Origin: Paenibacillus hemerocallicola
Lineage (GTDB): Bacteria > Bacillota > Bacilli > Paenibacillales > NBRC-103111
Reading direction: 5' to 3'
Assembly: GCF_006265175.1 (NCBI RefSeq)
Contig: NZ_VDCQ01000027.1
Coordinates: forward strand, 44,932 to 108,931
Length of the DNA: 64,000 nt
Shown: positions 34,601-42,656 of the stretch, piece after piece
How the letters are laid out: every line of letters starts with the position of its first letter
How positions within the stretch are numbered: the stretch's first letter is position 1
Position numbers and translations under genes: made by a program
Notes under the pieces: model-generated
The model's input: the letters and a program-made list of their open reading frames with translations, nothing else
Database searches by the model: none
What the model was told of the DNA's origin: nothing

Positions 34601-34778
34601 GACGCTCATTTCCAAAGGATTGGCTGTCGTCGTAATCGGCGGTTTGACGACGTCCACGCTGTTGACGCTTGTCGTCGTTCCGGTCGTCTACGAGCTGATC
34701 GAAGCGTTCAAATCCAGATTGGCCGGTCGCTATCAGCGTAAACCGGCGGTCGAATCCGGTACAAATATGGGAATATAG
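31677..34778 (+). CDS. RND-family efflux transporter (AcrB/SwrC type)
   Basis: A 1033-residue protein of the hydrophobe/amphiphile efflux RND family, of the Gram-positive SwrC (YerP) kind. One membrane segment at the start (VIIAIALLFSGGIYAAT), the porter domain with MPDVSFPIVMI, the first membrane bundle (LRNVRMTLIVLVSIPLSVLI, GGMFIAIGRIVDDSIVVIEN), a second porter domain, and the second bundle (LIGFMMLIGIVVTNAIVLIDRAQQ). The proton-relay Asp of segment 4 is in RIVDDSIVV. ATG 31677 after AAAGGAGGGG. It works with the adaptor encoded 12 bases later; in Bacillus the family exports surfactin-like compounds, the substrate here is unknown. Confidence 0.94.
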   Translation: MKGIIGFSMKNVSAVIIAIALLFSGGIYAATTLKVENMPDVSFPIVMITTSYPAPPKDVMDEVTKPIEDKLANVEGLDLLSSTSSDNMSMIIAQFEQSVDVDEKKQEIDSLLQDVRLPGTAARPKAATFGFASIPAMYLAVYAGDGMSQTELDKLYKDEIGPGFESIKGVDHIDSVGERETSVDIQLSADTLSSYGLTPSQVSGAIKSALSNGAIGSVEFDGNAKMARVTGDLDSLYSLENLEIASPKGQTLLLKELAQIKAVSESEFIARIDGKPAVGIHLYKTSDANAVDFSDAANELIAKWEQQLPNVTFKKVYDSADDVRESISGLLKEGIIGAVLASLMILLFLRNVRMTLIVLVSIPLSVLITLLLMSYFGITLNIMSLGGMFIAIGRIVDDSIVVIENTFTNLQKAQERNESVILNATRQVAMAITSSTLATVGVFAPIGMVSGIVGGFFRPFAVTVACALLASLLVALTVIPMMAKLLVLRSGKIGHHDENAKSKLTTLYERALTWSLSHRIKTLLVSGLLFVVTVAVTVPMLKVAFIPDSSAERQMSYTIKLPYETSLESTDQQTSQIESMLREAKDASGEPLFTFVESLVGYNNDDEQVAYIAQIYTEVNANAEPDQVKKQFGDMILAGLPSGSEVTPGSLAGGGGGFSSTDFSYSLKGDDQEALVRSAAVVKEKLKEFPELTDVKDSLSDSKTEVKITVDQAKARSFGLSAATVRESARAWIQKEELGDLKFDNVLYTTTVQLAKSDKNSLEQLGKMPLQASNGSIIYLNEIAKLQEVQAPAALSREDRSQVVKITAGIDSADKGTVSSRVSLALAGVELPEGVSREVKGVSADIEESFTQLFVAMAVAVMIVYLIMVLAFGNASAPFAILFSLPLAVIGGLLGLVVSGESLNITSLIGFMMLIGIVVTNAIVLIDRAQQLRKEGYTVRHALIEAGLVRLRPIIMTAGATIVAMLPLALGFSHGTLISKGLAVVVIGGLTTSTLLTLVVVPVVYELIEAFKSRLAGRYQRKPAVESGTNMGI

Positions 34779-34789
34779 GGGGATCAGCG

Positions 34790-36058
34790 ATGAAATCATG
34801 GGATCTCGTACGAAACGGCGGCAGCCGCGGCGGCTTGCGGGCCGCAGGCGTGCTAATGCTGGCCGCGGTATTGGCGGCGGGATGCTCTGCGCCCGGCGGA
34901 GCCGACCCGACAGCCGCCCCGGCAGCCGCCTCGGCGTCAAGCCGGGTCAGCATCGAGAAAATCGGCAAGCAAAGCATGGGCGAGCCCCGCGAGCAGGTAG
35001 CGAATGTGACGGCAGCGACGCAGCTGGACGTATCGATAATGGCCGAAGGAAAGGTGCTGGAGGTGCTGAAGAAGAACGGCCAGCGGGTCGAGGCGGGCGA
35101 GACGATCTTGCGGCTCGATGCCAAAGACGCGATCCTGCAGAAGGAACGGGCGGTCTCTTCGCTCGGCAGCGCGCAGCAATCGCTCGCCAAATCGTCCGAG
35201 GATTTGAAAACGAATCGAACCGATATGCAGAACTCGATCGTGAAAGGCGAGCAGCAGCTGCAGGAGCTGGAGAAGGATTACAACAAATTGCGAAACGATT
35301 ACGACGCCGGAGCCGTCGCCAAGCGGCAGGTCGAGCAGATGGCCAACCAGCTGGACAATGCGCGAAGGGAGCTTGACGCCGCTCGGCAGAAGCTGGCTGC
35401 GCTGGATAAGACGAACTCGCTGGCCGCGCTTCAGGCACAGGTCGAGGCTGCGCAGCTGACGCTGCGGGATGCCGAGGAAACGCTGGGCGATTACGAGATC
35501 AAAGCTCCTACGGCAGGCATTTTGACGGACATGATCGCGGAAGCGGGCATGACCGTGTCGCGAGGGACCAAGATCGGAGTCGTACAAAGCCTCGACAAGG
35601 TGAAAATCAAAGCCGATCTGACGGAAGGCGCGGCCAAACTGGCCCGGGGCAAGCAGGAGCTCGTCTTCTATTCCGCAGACAATCCGTCCGGCAAGCAGAA
35701 GGCCGACATAACATATTTGTCCGAGCTGATCAATGCCCAGACGAAAACGTTCGCGCTGGAGCTTACAGCCGACAACCCGGACGGCGCGTGGAAGCCCGGT
35801 TCTCGGGTCCAAGTGCAGCTGACGACACCCGAGGAGGAGACCGTCGTTGCCGTGCCGACGATGAGCATCGTGAGGGAAGGCGGGGATACGTTTCTGTTTC
35901 TGCTGAAGGGCGACCAAGCGGAGAAGCGCAAGGTGAAGCTCGGCCGGTTGCACGGCTCCTACCAGGAAGTGCTGGAAGGAGCGAGTGCGGACGAGCAGCT
36001 GGTCGTCTCCGGTCAGCATCAGCTGAAGGACGGCCAAAAAGTGGAAGTGAAACAATGA
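34790..36058 (+). CDS. RND efflux adaptor lipoprotein (HlyD/AcrA-like)
   Basis: A 422-residue membrane-fusion protein. Lipoprotein signal with LAAVLAAGC, Cys about residue 32. A biotinyl-lipoyl-like half (DVSIMAEGKVLEVLKKNGQRVEAGETILRLD) is followed by a long coiled-coil hairpin (about 115-230, rich in Gln/Leu/Glu), the second lipoyl half (YEIKAPTAGILTDMIAEAGMTVSRG) and a beta-barrel ending in VSGQHQLKDGQKVEVK. It should join the RND pump at the outer face of the membrane; with no outer membrane, it probably modulates pumping or substrate capture. Twelve bases separate it from the pump gene. Confidence 0.93.
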   Translation: MKSWDLVRNGGSRGGLRAAGVLMLAAVLAAGCSAPGGADPTAAPAAASASSRVSIEKIGKQSMGEPREQVANVTAATQLDVSIMAEGKVLEVLKKNGQRVEAGETILRLDAKDAILQKERAVSSLGSAQQSLAKSSEDLKTNRTDMQNSIVKGEQQLQELEKDYNKLRNDYDAGAVAKRQVEQMANQLDNARRELDAARQKLAALDKTNSLAALQAQVEAAQLTLRDAEETLGDYEIKAPTAGILTDMIAEAGMTVSRGTKIGVVQSLDKVKIKADLTEGAAKLARGKQELVFYSADNPSGKQKADITYLSELINAQTKTFALELTADNPDGAWKPGSRVQVQLTTPEEETVVAVPTMSIVREGGDTFLFLLKGDQAEKRKVKLGRLHGSYQEVLEGASADEQLVVSGQHQLKDGQKVEVKQ

Positions 36059-36089
36059 AGCTTACACCGAACTTGAAGGAGGCTCACCT

Positions 36090-37811
36090 ATGAAAAGTGC
36101 AAAACGTTGGAACACGACGTTCGCGACCGTTGTCCTGTCCGCCTCGCTCCTGGCCGCTTCGCTGCCGGTTTATGCAGACGCCCCCTGGAGCTCTGCCGTG
36201 TCCGGCACGCCTGGCACCGTCTATGCGCTCTCGAATTCGATCGGTGCCGAGCTGAAAACGATCGCCGTCAACAAAGGGGCCGACGGGACAAAAATAGCGG
36301 CGGTGATCCGCTTGCGCAACGACGGCGCCGCCCGTTCCCGGGTACCCGACTTCGAGCTGCGGGCGACTTCGGCCGACGGCATCGAATACGCGCTGACGGC
36401 AAGCTCGACGAACGCGCGCTCCTTGATGGGGAAGGAGAGCGCCGACCTGACTTATCTCGTCACCGTGGACCGGCAGGACGAGCTCGGGCTGACCGGACTG
36501 AAATTCGTAGAAGTGGACGAATACGTCTATCCGAAGCTGGAGACGACTATGCTGACAATCCCGATGACGCGCGTGTGGAATTCGGCGAAATCCGATTTCG
36601 AGCAGCCCGCGGAGCCGATCGCATGGGGAGCGCCATTCACGGTCCCCGGCTCGGATTCCCCGATCGTCTACACCCCGGTCGGTTATACGGAAGACAACGG
36701 TTCGGAGGCGCGTGCTTACGTCGTTACATTGCTTGCGGAAAATAAAGGCGGCATCGGCGAAACGGTCGAAGAGTTCCGATTGGACGGCAAAGCGGCCGAT
36801 AAAACGTACGCCGGCCAGCGTATAGAGAAAGAACCGGTAACGCTGGCAGCCGGGGAGAAGAAGTACGTTCGTTTTAGTATCCCTGCCGAGTCGGGAACCG
36901 TTCTGGACAGCCTGCTGCTGATGACGAACGGAACGTTCGCCGCGGCCGGACAGCCTGCGGTGACGTTCGAGGCGGGTGCGCAAAAAATAGCCGTCCCGTC
37001 CGTCCGAACCGAGCCGGTAAATACGAACGAGTCCTATGCGACGGGGACACCGATCGCCTTCGACCCGCTCAACCGTCTGATCGCCGCCGATACGGAAGTG
37101 TCGCTCGTCGAGCTTCATATGCACGATAACGAAGGAGCGGGCTTCAAAAGCGTCGTAGCCAAGTTCAAGCTTTATAATAAAGGCAGTTCGACTTCCGCGC
37201 TTCCCGCCTTCGGAGCGGAAATCGTCGGTACGGACGGAGCCGCTTACGCGGGCAGCCGCCAGGCGCAAACGCCGGCCGTTATGATGCCGAATCTGAGCTA
37301 CGTCGTCAGCTATTCGTTTATGGTGCCGGCGACGGAGAATGGCGAGCGGCTCGCGGTCCGTCTGCTGGACAGCCAGTCGGCGGCGCCTTACAGCAGCACG
37401 ATCGCTTCGATCCGTGCCGAGGTAGGGGAGGAAGCCGAAGGTTCCGCGTTGTCCTTTTACCCGTTCAACCTAAAGATCGATTATTGGACCGTGAACGGCA
37501 TGTACAACGCGGCGACGGGCTACTCGTACCGGATGAAGCTGGACCTGGACGTGGAGCAGGTCGATAACGTAGTGGCCGACGCCGGCTTCTCGAAGCTGAA
37601 AATCGAGCTGACCGACACATTGGGCCGCGTTATCGGATCGCAATCGGTTCCGTTTACCGGAACGAATAAGCTTATTAGCGGGGAGCAGACGATTTCGTTC
37701 TCCAACATCTATACGGATAACTACCAATATCCGCTGGTAGTCAAGCTGTACGAGTCGATCGACACGCCGAACGGCGAGGCGAACCGGCTCGTGAAAACGC
37801 TGAAGCAGTGA
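36090..37811 (+). CDS. Secreted beta-repeat protein of unknown function, RND operon
   Basis: A 573-residue protein with a signal peptide (residues 1-30, TTFATVVLSASLLAASLPVYADA). The mature part seems built of three or four diverged beta-sandwich repeats of the DUF4352-like kind; compare IAAVIRLRNDGAARSRVPDFELRATSADG, VVTLLAENKGGIGETVEEFRLDG, and VVAKFKLYNKGSSTSALPAFGAEIVGTDG, each with an N(D/K)G turn, and a C-terminal fourth unit after about 450. Starts 31 bases after the adaptor gene with AAGGAGG, so likely a third component of the exporter operon. No enzyme motif seen. Confidence 0.85.
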   Translation: MKSAKRWNTTFATVVLSASLLAASLPVYADAPWSSAVSGTPGTVYALSNSIGAELKTIAVNKGADGTKIAAVIRLRNDGAARSRVPDFELRATSADGIEYALTASSTNARSLMGKESADLTYLVTVDRQDELGLTGLKFVEVDEYVYPKLETTMLTIPMTRVWNSAKSDFEQPAEPIAWGAPFTVPGSDSPIVYTPVGYTEDNGSEARAYVVTLLAENKGGIGETVEEFRLDGKAADKTYAGQRIEKEPVTLAAGEKKYVRFSIPAESGTVLDSLLLMTNGTFAAAGQPAVTFEAGAQKIAVPSVRTEPVNTNESYATGTPIAFDPLNRLIAADTEVSLVELHMHDNEGAGFKSVVAKFKLYNKGSSTSALPAFGAEIVGTDGAAYAGSRQAQTPAVMMPNLSYVVSYSFMVPATENGERLAVRLLDSQSAAPYSSTIASIRAEVGEEAEGSALSFYPFNLKIDYWTVNGMYNAATGYSYRMKLDLDVEQVDNVVADAGFSKLKIELTDTLGRVIGSQSVPFTGTNKLISGEQTISFSNIYTDNYQYPLVVKLYESIDTPNGEANRLVKTLKQ

Positions 37812-37835
37812 GGCGGTAGACCGCCGGCATAACCG

Positions 37836-37884
37836 AAACAGGCTTTTCCCGCGCAGGTTGCTCTGCTGCAGGGAAAGCCTGTTT
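37836..37884. terminator. Bidirectional terminator between the exporter operon and the lar operon
   Basis: AAACAGGCTTTTCCC (37836-37850) pairs with GGGAAAGCCTGTTT (37871-37884) with one bulged T. It closes both convergent operons. Confidence 0.8.
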
Positions 37885-37901
37885 GGCGTGATCGGCCGGT
37901 C

Positions 37902-38954
37902 TTAATGCTTGTGCGTATTCGCTCCGCCCCGGTTATCGTCGTCATGATCGTGACGGTGAAGATGTTCATGCTCATTCGCGTGCTTGTGATCGTGCTTGTG
38001 ATCGTGCTTGTCGTGCTGATGCCCATGCTTATGATCGTCATGAACATGCTTATGGTCGTGATGGTGATGATCATGCTCATGATCGTGGTGATGTCCATGC
38101 TCATGATGGTCGTGGTCATGATGATGGTCATGCTCGTGATCATGATGATGATGGTGATGGTGCTCATGGACATGGGCTTGTTCAGCATGTATATGCTGAG
38201 TGGCCGTCCATTTCGGGATATAGGCGTCGGCCGTACCGACGACGACGCGCAGCACGTTCGGCTGGTTCGGCAAGTCGCGCGTTCCGGCGCCGTAGCCGAT
38301 CGTCTCGACGACCATCGGCGGAAGCCCTTTGGAGAAATCGTTCACGACGGCGGCTACGATCCCCGCACCGGTCGGAGTCGTCATCTCCATCGCATAGTCG
38401 GTCGGGGCGATCGGAAGTCCGCGCATCATTTCGAGCGTAGCCGGTGCGGGTACCGGATACAAGCCATGGTCGCATCTGACCGTTCCGGAGCCGAGCGGGA
38501 CGGGAGAGCAGTAAATCGTCTCGGCCTGCAGCGAATCGAGCGCCAGCGCGACGCCGATCACGTCGACGATCGAATCGATCGCGCCTACCTCGTGGAAATG
38601 CACCTTCTCGAGCGGAATGCCATGGATCTTGCCCTCGGCGATTCCGATTTTTTCGAATATGGCGAGGCTGTACGCGGTGACCCGCTCGTTAAAGCCGGCC
38701 GCCCGGATCATTTTGACGATATCCGAGTAATGCCTGTGAAGGGTAGGCCGTTTGTTCGGATCGAGCGCTACGTCCATCTTGAGCGCGGAAATCCCTTTTT
38801 TGTTTACACGCTTCCACTGCAGCTCGAACGGCTCGATGCGAATTTTTTGCAGCTCGCTCTCGACATACGCCCGATCGGCGCCGGCGTCTACGAGCGCGGC
38901 CAGCGTCATATCGCCGCTAATGCCGGAGAAGCAATCGAAATATACGACTCGCAC
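37902..38954 (-). CDS. larC1: LarC N-terminal half (LarC1) with a long histidine-rich tail
   Basis: A 350-residue protein. Residues 1 to about 250 are the LarC1 (DUF111-type) domain of the nickel insertase: YFDCFSGISGDMTLAALVDAGAD, the HFHEVGAIDSIVDVIGVALALD block, TPTGAGIVAAVV and IGYGAGTRDLPNQPNVLRVVVG. The protein then enters a tail of 98 residues (253-350) with 48 histidines interspersed with Asp, Lys and Glu, probably a nickel store or chaperone, and stops; the LarC2 half that normally follows is absent here and is encoded at 28002-28469. Start GTG 38954, seven bases after larB ends. The tail DNA is strongly repetitive (CAT/CAC, GAT/GAC codons). Confidence 0.93.
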   Translation of the reverse strand: MRVVYFDCFSGISGDMTLAALVDAGADRAYVESELQKIRIEPFELQWKRVNKKGISALKMDVALDPNKRPTLHRHYSDIVKMIRAAGFNERVTAYSLAIFEKIGIAEGKIHGIPLEKVHFHEVGAIDSIVDVIGVALALDSLQAETIYCSPVPLGSGTVRCDHGLYPVPAPATLEMMRGLPIAPTDYAMEMTTPTGAGIVAAVVNDFSKGLPPMVVETIGYGAGTRDLPNQPNVLRVVVGTADAYIPKWTATQHIHAEQAHVHEHHHHHHHDHEHDHHHDHDHHEHGHHHDHEHDHHHHDHKHVHDDHKHGHQHDKHDHKHDHKHANEHEHLHRHDHDDDNRGGANTHKH

Positions 38955-38961
38955 GCAACAT

Positions 38962-39741
38962 TCACGACCTTTTCGACATATTTTTGTTAATGATTCCGGC
39001 GCTGTAGCCCGCTCCGAAGCCGTTATCGATATTGACGACCGTGACGCCCGTCGCGCACGAGTTCAGCATCGTCAGCAGCGCCGACACGCCGTGGAAGCTG
39101 GCTCCGTAGCCGATGCTGGTCGGTACCGCTATGACGGGCTTGGACACCAATCCGCCGACGACGCTTGCCAGCGCGCCTTCCATCCCGGCGACTACGACGA
39201 TGACGTTGGCGCCGCGGATAACGGGCAGCCTCCGGAACAGCCGGTGTATGCCGGCCACCCCGACGTCGTATACTTTCTCCACATGGCTGCCCATGCATTC
39301 GATCGTGATCGCCGCTTCTTCGGCGACGGGCATATCGGATGTGCCTGCGCATACGACCGCGACGTACCCTTCATGCACTTTCAGAATCGGCTTCTTGAAC
39401 CAGGTGAGAGCGCGCGCGGAAGCATGGTACGTCGCGCCCGCGACGGCGGCGAGCACCGCCTCGGCTTTGTCCGTATCCACCCGGGTGGCCAGCACCCGGT
39501 CGGAATGCTCGGTCAGCCGCTTGAAGATGGCGACGATCTGCTCGGACGTCTTGCCCTCGCCGTAAATGACCTCCGGAAAGCCGGTCCGCTTCTCCCGTTC
39601 GACGTCGAGCTGGGCGAAGCCGAGGTCGTCGACTTTGCCGTTCGTCTCGGCCTGCGCGATTTCCTCGATTTGCCGCTTCGCTTCCTCGACGTCGAGATCG
39701 CCGGCCTGCAAAAGCTTCAGTACGTGCTCCAAATGCATCAT
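38962..39741 (-). CDS. larB: Nickel-pincer cofactor biosynthesis protein LarB
   Basis: A 259-residue LarB, which carboxylates nicotinic acid adenine dinucleotide and hydrolyses it to the dicarboxylated mononucleotide. The N-terminal part has [29 protein letters not shown]; the C-terminal PurE-like core has [80 protein letters not shown]. The start ATG 39741 overlaps the larE stop (ATGATG); the longer open frame beyond is the larE shadow. The order larE-larB-larC1 on one strand is a single operon. Confidence 0.95.
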   Translation of the reverse strand: MMHLEHVLKLLQAGDLDVEEAKRQIEEIAQAETNGKVDDLGFAQLDVEREKRTGFPEVIYGEGKTSEQIVAIFKRLTEHSDRVLATRVDTDKAEAVLAAVAGATYHASARALTWFKKPILKVHEGYVAVVCAGTSDMPVAEEAAITIECMGSHVEKVYDVGVAGIHRLFRRLPVIRGANVIVVVAGMEGALASVVGGLVSKPVIAVPTSIGYGASFHGVSALLTMLNSCATGVTVVNIDNGFGAGYSAGIINKNMSKRS

Positions 39742-40589
39742 GTTGCCGCTTCTTCCTTCACGACGACGGGCAGCTCCTTCTTCAGCACGGCATTCATGCT
39801 GCCGGTCCGGTAGCCGGCCAGATCGAGCGTGACGTACGTAAAGCCGAGCGATGTGAATTTTTGATGGATTTGCTCGTTCAATTCGATCACCTTCGCCAAT
39901 TCGTCGGGCATCACTTCGATGCGCGCGATTTTGTCGTGATGACGGACGCGGACTTGCCAAAATCCGAGCGCGTACAAATAGTCTTCCGCTTCGTCGAGCT
40001 GGTCGATCTTGTATTTCTCGATTTTCGTGCCGTACGGAATCCGCGAGGACAAGCAGGCGAACGAAGGCTTGTTCCACGTCTTCAGGCCGAGCTCCTTGGA
40101 CAGCTCGCGGATTTCCGCTTTGAGGAAGCCCGCTTCCTGCAGCGGACTGCGGACGCCCTGCTCCGTCTTGGCCTGGAGGCCGGGACGGTAATCGCCGAGA
40201 TCGTCCACGTTCGAGCCGTCTACGATAAACGGATAGCCGAGCTCCTTGGCCATCGACTGCAGGTGCGAGTATAGGCCGGTCTTGCAATGGTAGCACCGGT
40301 CCGGATTGTTGGCCACGAACGATGCATTCTCGAATTCCTTCACTTCCGTCTTGTGCAGCTGTACGCCCATTTCCTCGGCGATTTGCACCGCGGCATTAAA
40401 CTCGCGCGTCGGAAACGTCTCCGAAGCGGCCGTTACGGCCAATACCTGATCGCCAAGCTCCTGGTAAGCGCGCTTCAGCACGAACGTGCTGTCCACGCCT
40501 CCGGAGAACGCGATCAGGACGCGGCCCATATCTCGAAGGATGGAGCCAAGCCGCTCATCCTTTTGTTGAAGCGTCATTCCGGTTTCCAT
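39738..40589 (-). CDS. larE: ATP-dependent sacrificial sulfur transferase LarE
   Basis: A 283-residue PP-loop enzyme that inserts sulfur into the pincer precursor. PP-loop SGGVDS at residues 29-34; [12 protein letters not shown]; and the [11 protein letters not shown] segment whose cysteine corresponds to the sacrificial donor cysteine of Lactiplantibacillus LarE. Start ATG 40589 follows GGGAGGGG. It opens the lar operon; a 169-base spacer separates it from the GntR gene. No larA (racemase) or nickel transporter gene is in the window, so the enzyme that uses the cofactor lies elsewhere. Confidence 0.94.
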   Translation of the reverse strand: METGMTLQQKDERLGSILRDMGRVLIAFSGGVDSTFVLKRAYQELGDQVLAVTAASETFPTREFNAAVQIAEEMGVQLHKTEVKEFENASFVANNPDRCYHCKTGLYSHLQSMAKELGYPFIVDGSNVDDLGDYRPGLQAKTEQGVRSPLQEAGFLKAEIRELSKELGLKTWNKPSFACLSSRIPYGTKIEKYKIDQLDEAEDYLYALGFWQVRVRHHDKIARIEVMPDELAKVIELNEQIHQKFTSLGFTYVTLDLAGYRTGSMNAVLKKELPVVVKEEAAT

Positions 40590-40758
40590 GAAGTCCCCTC
40601 CCGGACGCCGCTTGGGCCATCAATCGCCTGCAAGCGGTTCGTTTCTACGGACGAAAGTCCTGATGTTTACCCGCATCTATTAGTGTAACATACCGGCGTG
40701 ACTCCCGAAACAGCGCCGCAAATGAAGATCGGATGAAAAAAACGGCCGCGTCACAAGG

Positions 40759-41457
40759 TCAATCCTTGAAATAGCCCGGAAACTGCTCGCGCAGCCGGGG
40801 GAACTCCGAGTCCAGCTTGCCCAAATGATGCTCGAGCAGCTTGACGACGCCGTTCTCGTCCCGTTTTTTTAACCGTTCGAACAGCTCCTCGTGTTCATGG
40901 ACCAGACTCTCGGTCAAGACCAGCTCCTTCATCGCCAAATATCTGAACCGGTTCAGATGGCCCCGCATATGGTACACGACCTCGAGCAGCGTTTCGTTGC
41001 CCGCCAATTGAAGGATGCACCTGTGAAATTCCTCGTCCAGCCGAAGAAATTCGACGACATCCTGCTGCTCGGCCGCTTCGCCCTGCTCCCGCAGCAGTCT
41101 GCCGATCTGCTTCTCCGCTTTGGCGTAGCGCTCGGTTTCCCGCCAATCTCCCGCCGCAAGCCGGAAGGCGCTGCTCTCCAAGCTCAGACGCACGAAGCTG
41201 CTCTCCTTTACCTTGAGCTCGGAAATGTAGGCTACCTGCTTGTTGCGCTGGGGGAGAATGTCGACCAGCCGCTCGGAGACGAGCAGTTGCAAAGCGTCGC
41301 GAATCGGGGTGCGGCTAATATGCAGGGAGTCGGCCAACTCGTTCTCGTAAATCGTTTGCCCGGGCTCGAGCCGCAACGTAATAATCGCATCCCGGATCGT
41401 TTCGTAGGCTTGCTCGCCCAGCGATTTTCCGCTGGAAACCGCAGATGTGAAGCGCAT
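40759..41457 (-). CDS. GntR-family regulator (FadR/FCD subfamily)
   Basis: A 232-residue regulator: N-terminal winged helix (LGEQAYETIRDAIITLRLEPGQTIYENELADSLHISRTPIRDALQLLVSERLVDILPQR) and an all-helical FCD effector domain with the metal-binding type residues in EFLRLDEEFHRCILQLAGN and HEHEELFERLKKRD. ATG 41457; a GAGG lies unusually close to it. Upstream are three GTATAC palindromes (41491-41512), probable operators. The next genes on this strand are larE-larB-larC1; since the FCD family often senses lactate or other organic acids, control of the lar genes is possible but unproven. Confidence 0.92.
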   Translation of the reverse strand: MRFTSAVSSGKSLGEQAYETIRDAIITLRLEPGQTIYENELADSLHISRTPIRDALQLLVSERLVDILPQRNKQVAYISELKVKESSFVRLSLESSAFRLAAGDWRETERYAKAEKQIGRLLREQGEAAEQQDVVEFLRLDEEFHRCILQLAGNETLLEVVYHMRGHLNRFRYLAMKELVLTESLVHEHEELFERLKKRDENGVVKLLEHHLGKLDSEFPRLREQFPGYFKD

Positions 41458-41490
41458 TCCTCATTCACCGCTTTTCCGAATATACCCTGA

Positions 41491-41512
41491 GTATACGTGT
41501 ATACAAGTATAC
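41491..41512. promoter_or_regulatory. Three GTATAC palindromes at 8-base spacing, probable GntR operators
   Basis: GTATAC at 41491, 41499 and 41507, each step eight bases, giving GTATACGTGTATACAAGTAT and onward. They lie 34-55 bases before the GntR start codon. FCD-type GntR operators typically contain such GTATAC or TTGTATACAA cores. The other part of 41458-41729 shows no gene. Confidence 0.55.
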
Positions 41513-41729
41513 AAGTCAACGGCCGATTCGCGCCGAGCCCGTTTGCCGCGTCGGCTTTCCCGGAGCATACCGCTCGCAACCGAACAAATCGACACCTTTT
41601 CCAACAAGTTCGAACCTTCTTTTCCGCCCCCGCCTTCGCTACAATGAGAGCATAAGCAGCGGTCAGGCATGGATTGTTGCCTCTTTCGTGATATAATAGA
41701 AGGAATTCCATCAGAAAGCGGGAAACTAC

Positions 41730-42617
41730 ATGTCGACCAAACCTGTGCTTCGCAAGCCGGAGTGGCTCAAAATCAAGCTGCCGGCCGGCGACGATTACGA
41801 TAATGTCAAGGAATTGAAGGATACGATGCGTTCCCGGACGCTACATACCGTCTGCGAAGAGGCGAAATGCCCGAACATTCACGAGTGCTGGGCCAACCGT
41901 ACGGCTACGTTCATGATATTGGGCGATATTTGCACGCGGGCGTGCCGTTTCTGCGCGGTCAAGTCCGGTCTGCCGACCGAGCTCGACCTGCAAGAGCCGG
42001 AACGGGTAGCGGAAGCCGCGGAGCAGATGGGGCTGCGCCATTGCGTCGTCACCTCGGTGGCGAGAGACGATTTGGCGGACGGAGGCGCGACGATATTTGC
42101 CGAGACGATCCATGCGATCCGCAGACGGCTGCCGTTCTGCTCGGTCGAGGTGCTCATCCCGGATTTTCTCGGGAACGAGGATTCCCTTCGCATCGTGATG
42201 GACGCGAAGCCGGACATTTTGAACCACAATATGGAGACGGTCGAACGTTTGTCCGACCGGGTTCGCTCGAAAGCGAAATACGATCGCTCCTTGGAGCTTC
42301 TTGCCCGTTCCAAACGGATGAATCCGTCCATCCCGACGAAGTCCAGCATTATGCTGGGCGTGGGCGAGACATGGGACGAAATTTTGCGGACAATGGACGA
42401 TTTGCGCGCCGTCGATTGCGACATTATGACAATCGGCCAATATTTGCAGCCGACCAAGCAGCATCTGCGGGTGGTGGAGTATTATACGCCGGAGCAGTTC
42501 GCCCTGTTGAAGGAAGAAGGCATGAAGCGGGGCTTCCGCCATGTCGAATCCGGACCTCTCGTGCGTAGCTCCTACCATGCTCACGAACAAGTGAAGTCGG
42601 CGCATGCGCATTCCTGA
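41730..42617 (+). CDS. lipA: Lipoyl synthase
   Basis: A 295-residue radical SAM enzyme that inserts two sulfur atoms into octanoyl groups on lipoyl-dependent enzymes. The auxiliary cluster cysteines are C42, C47 and C53 ([12 protein letters not shown]), and the radical SAM triad C68, C72, C75 (CTRACRFC). The C-terminal motif VRSSYHA supplies the serine ligand. Start ATG 41730, weak ribosome site. The neighbour yutD recalls the Bacillus yutB(lipA)-yutD region. Confidence 0.96.
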   Translation: MSTKPVLRKPEWLKIKLPAGDDYDNVKELKDTMRSRTLHTVCEEAKCPNIHECWANRTATFMILGDICTRACRFCAVKSGLPTELDLQEPERVAEAAEQMGLRHCVVTSVARDDLADGGATIFAETIHAIRRRLPFCSVEVLIPDFLGNEDSLRIVMDAKPDILNHNMETVERLSDRVRSKAKYDRSLELLARSKRMNPSIPTKSSIMLGVGETWDEILRTMDDLRAVDCDIMTIGQYLQPTKQHLRVVEYYTPEQFALLKEEGMKRGFRHVESGPLVRSSYHAHEQVKSAHAHS

Positions 42618-42656
42618 TCGACATTTCCGCAAACCGGGCGCAAGGAGGGAATTCCT

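Noticed and set aside
37902..38954. A programmed frameshift at the LarC1 tail giving full-length LarC
   Set aside because: No LarC2 coding sequence follows in any frame; a terminator and the convergent operon come next.
40600..40690. A hammerhead-like GAAA/CTGATG arrangement before larE
   Set aside because: The order of the conserved boxes is wrong and CTGATGA is not complete.
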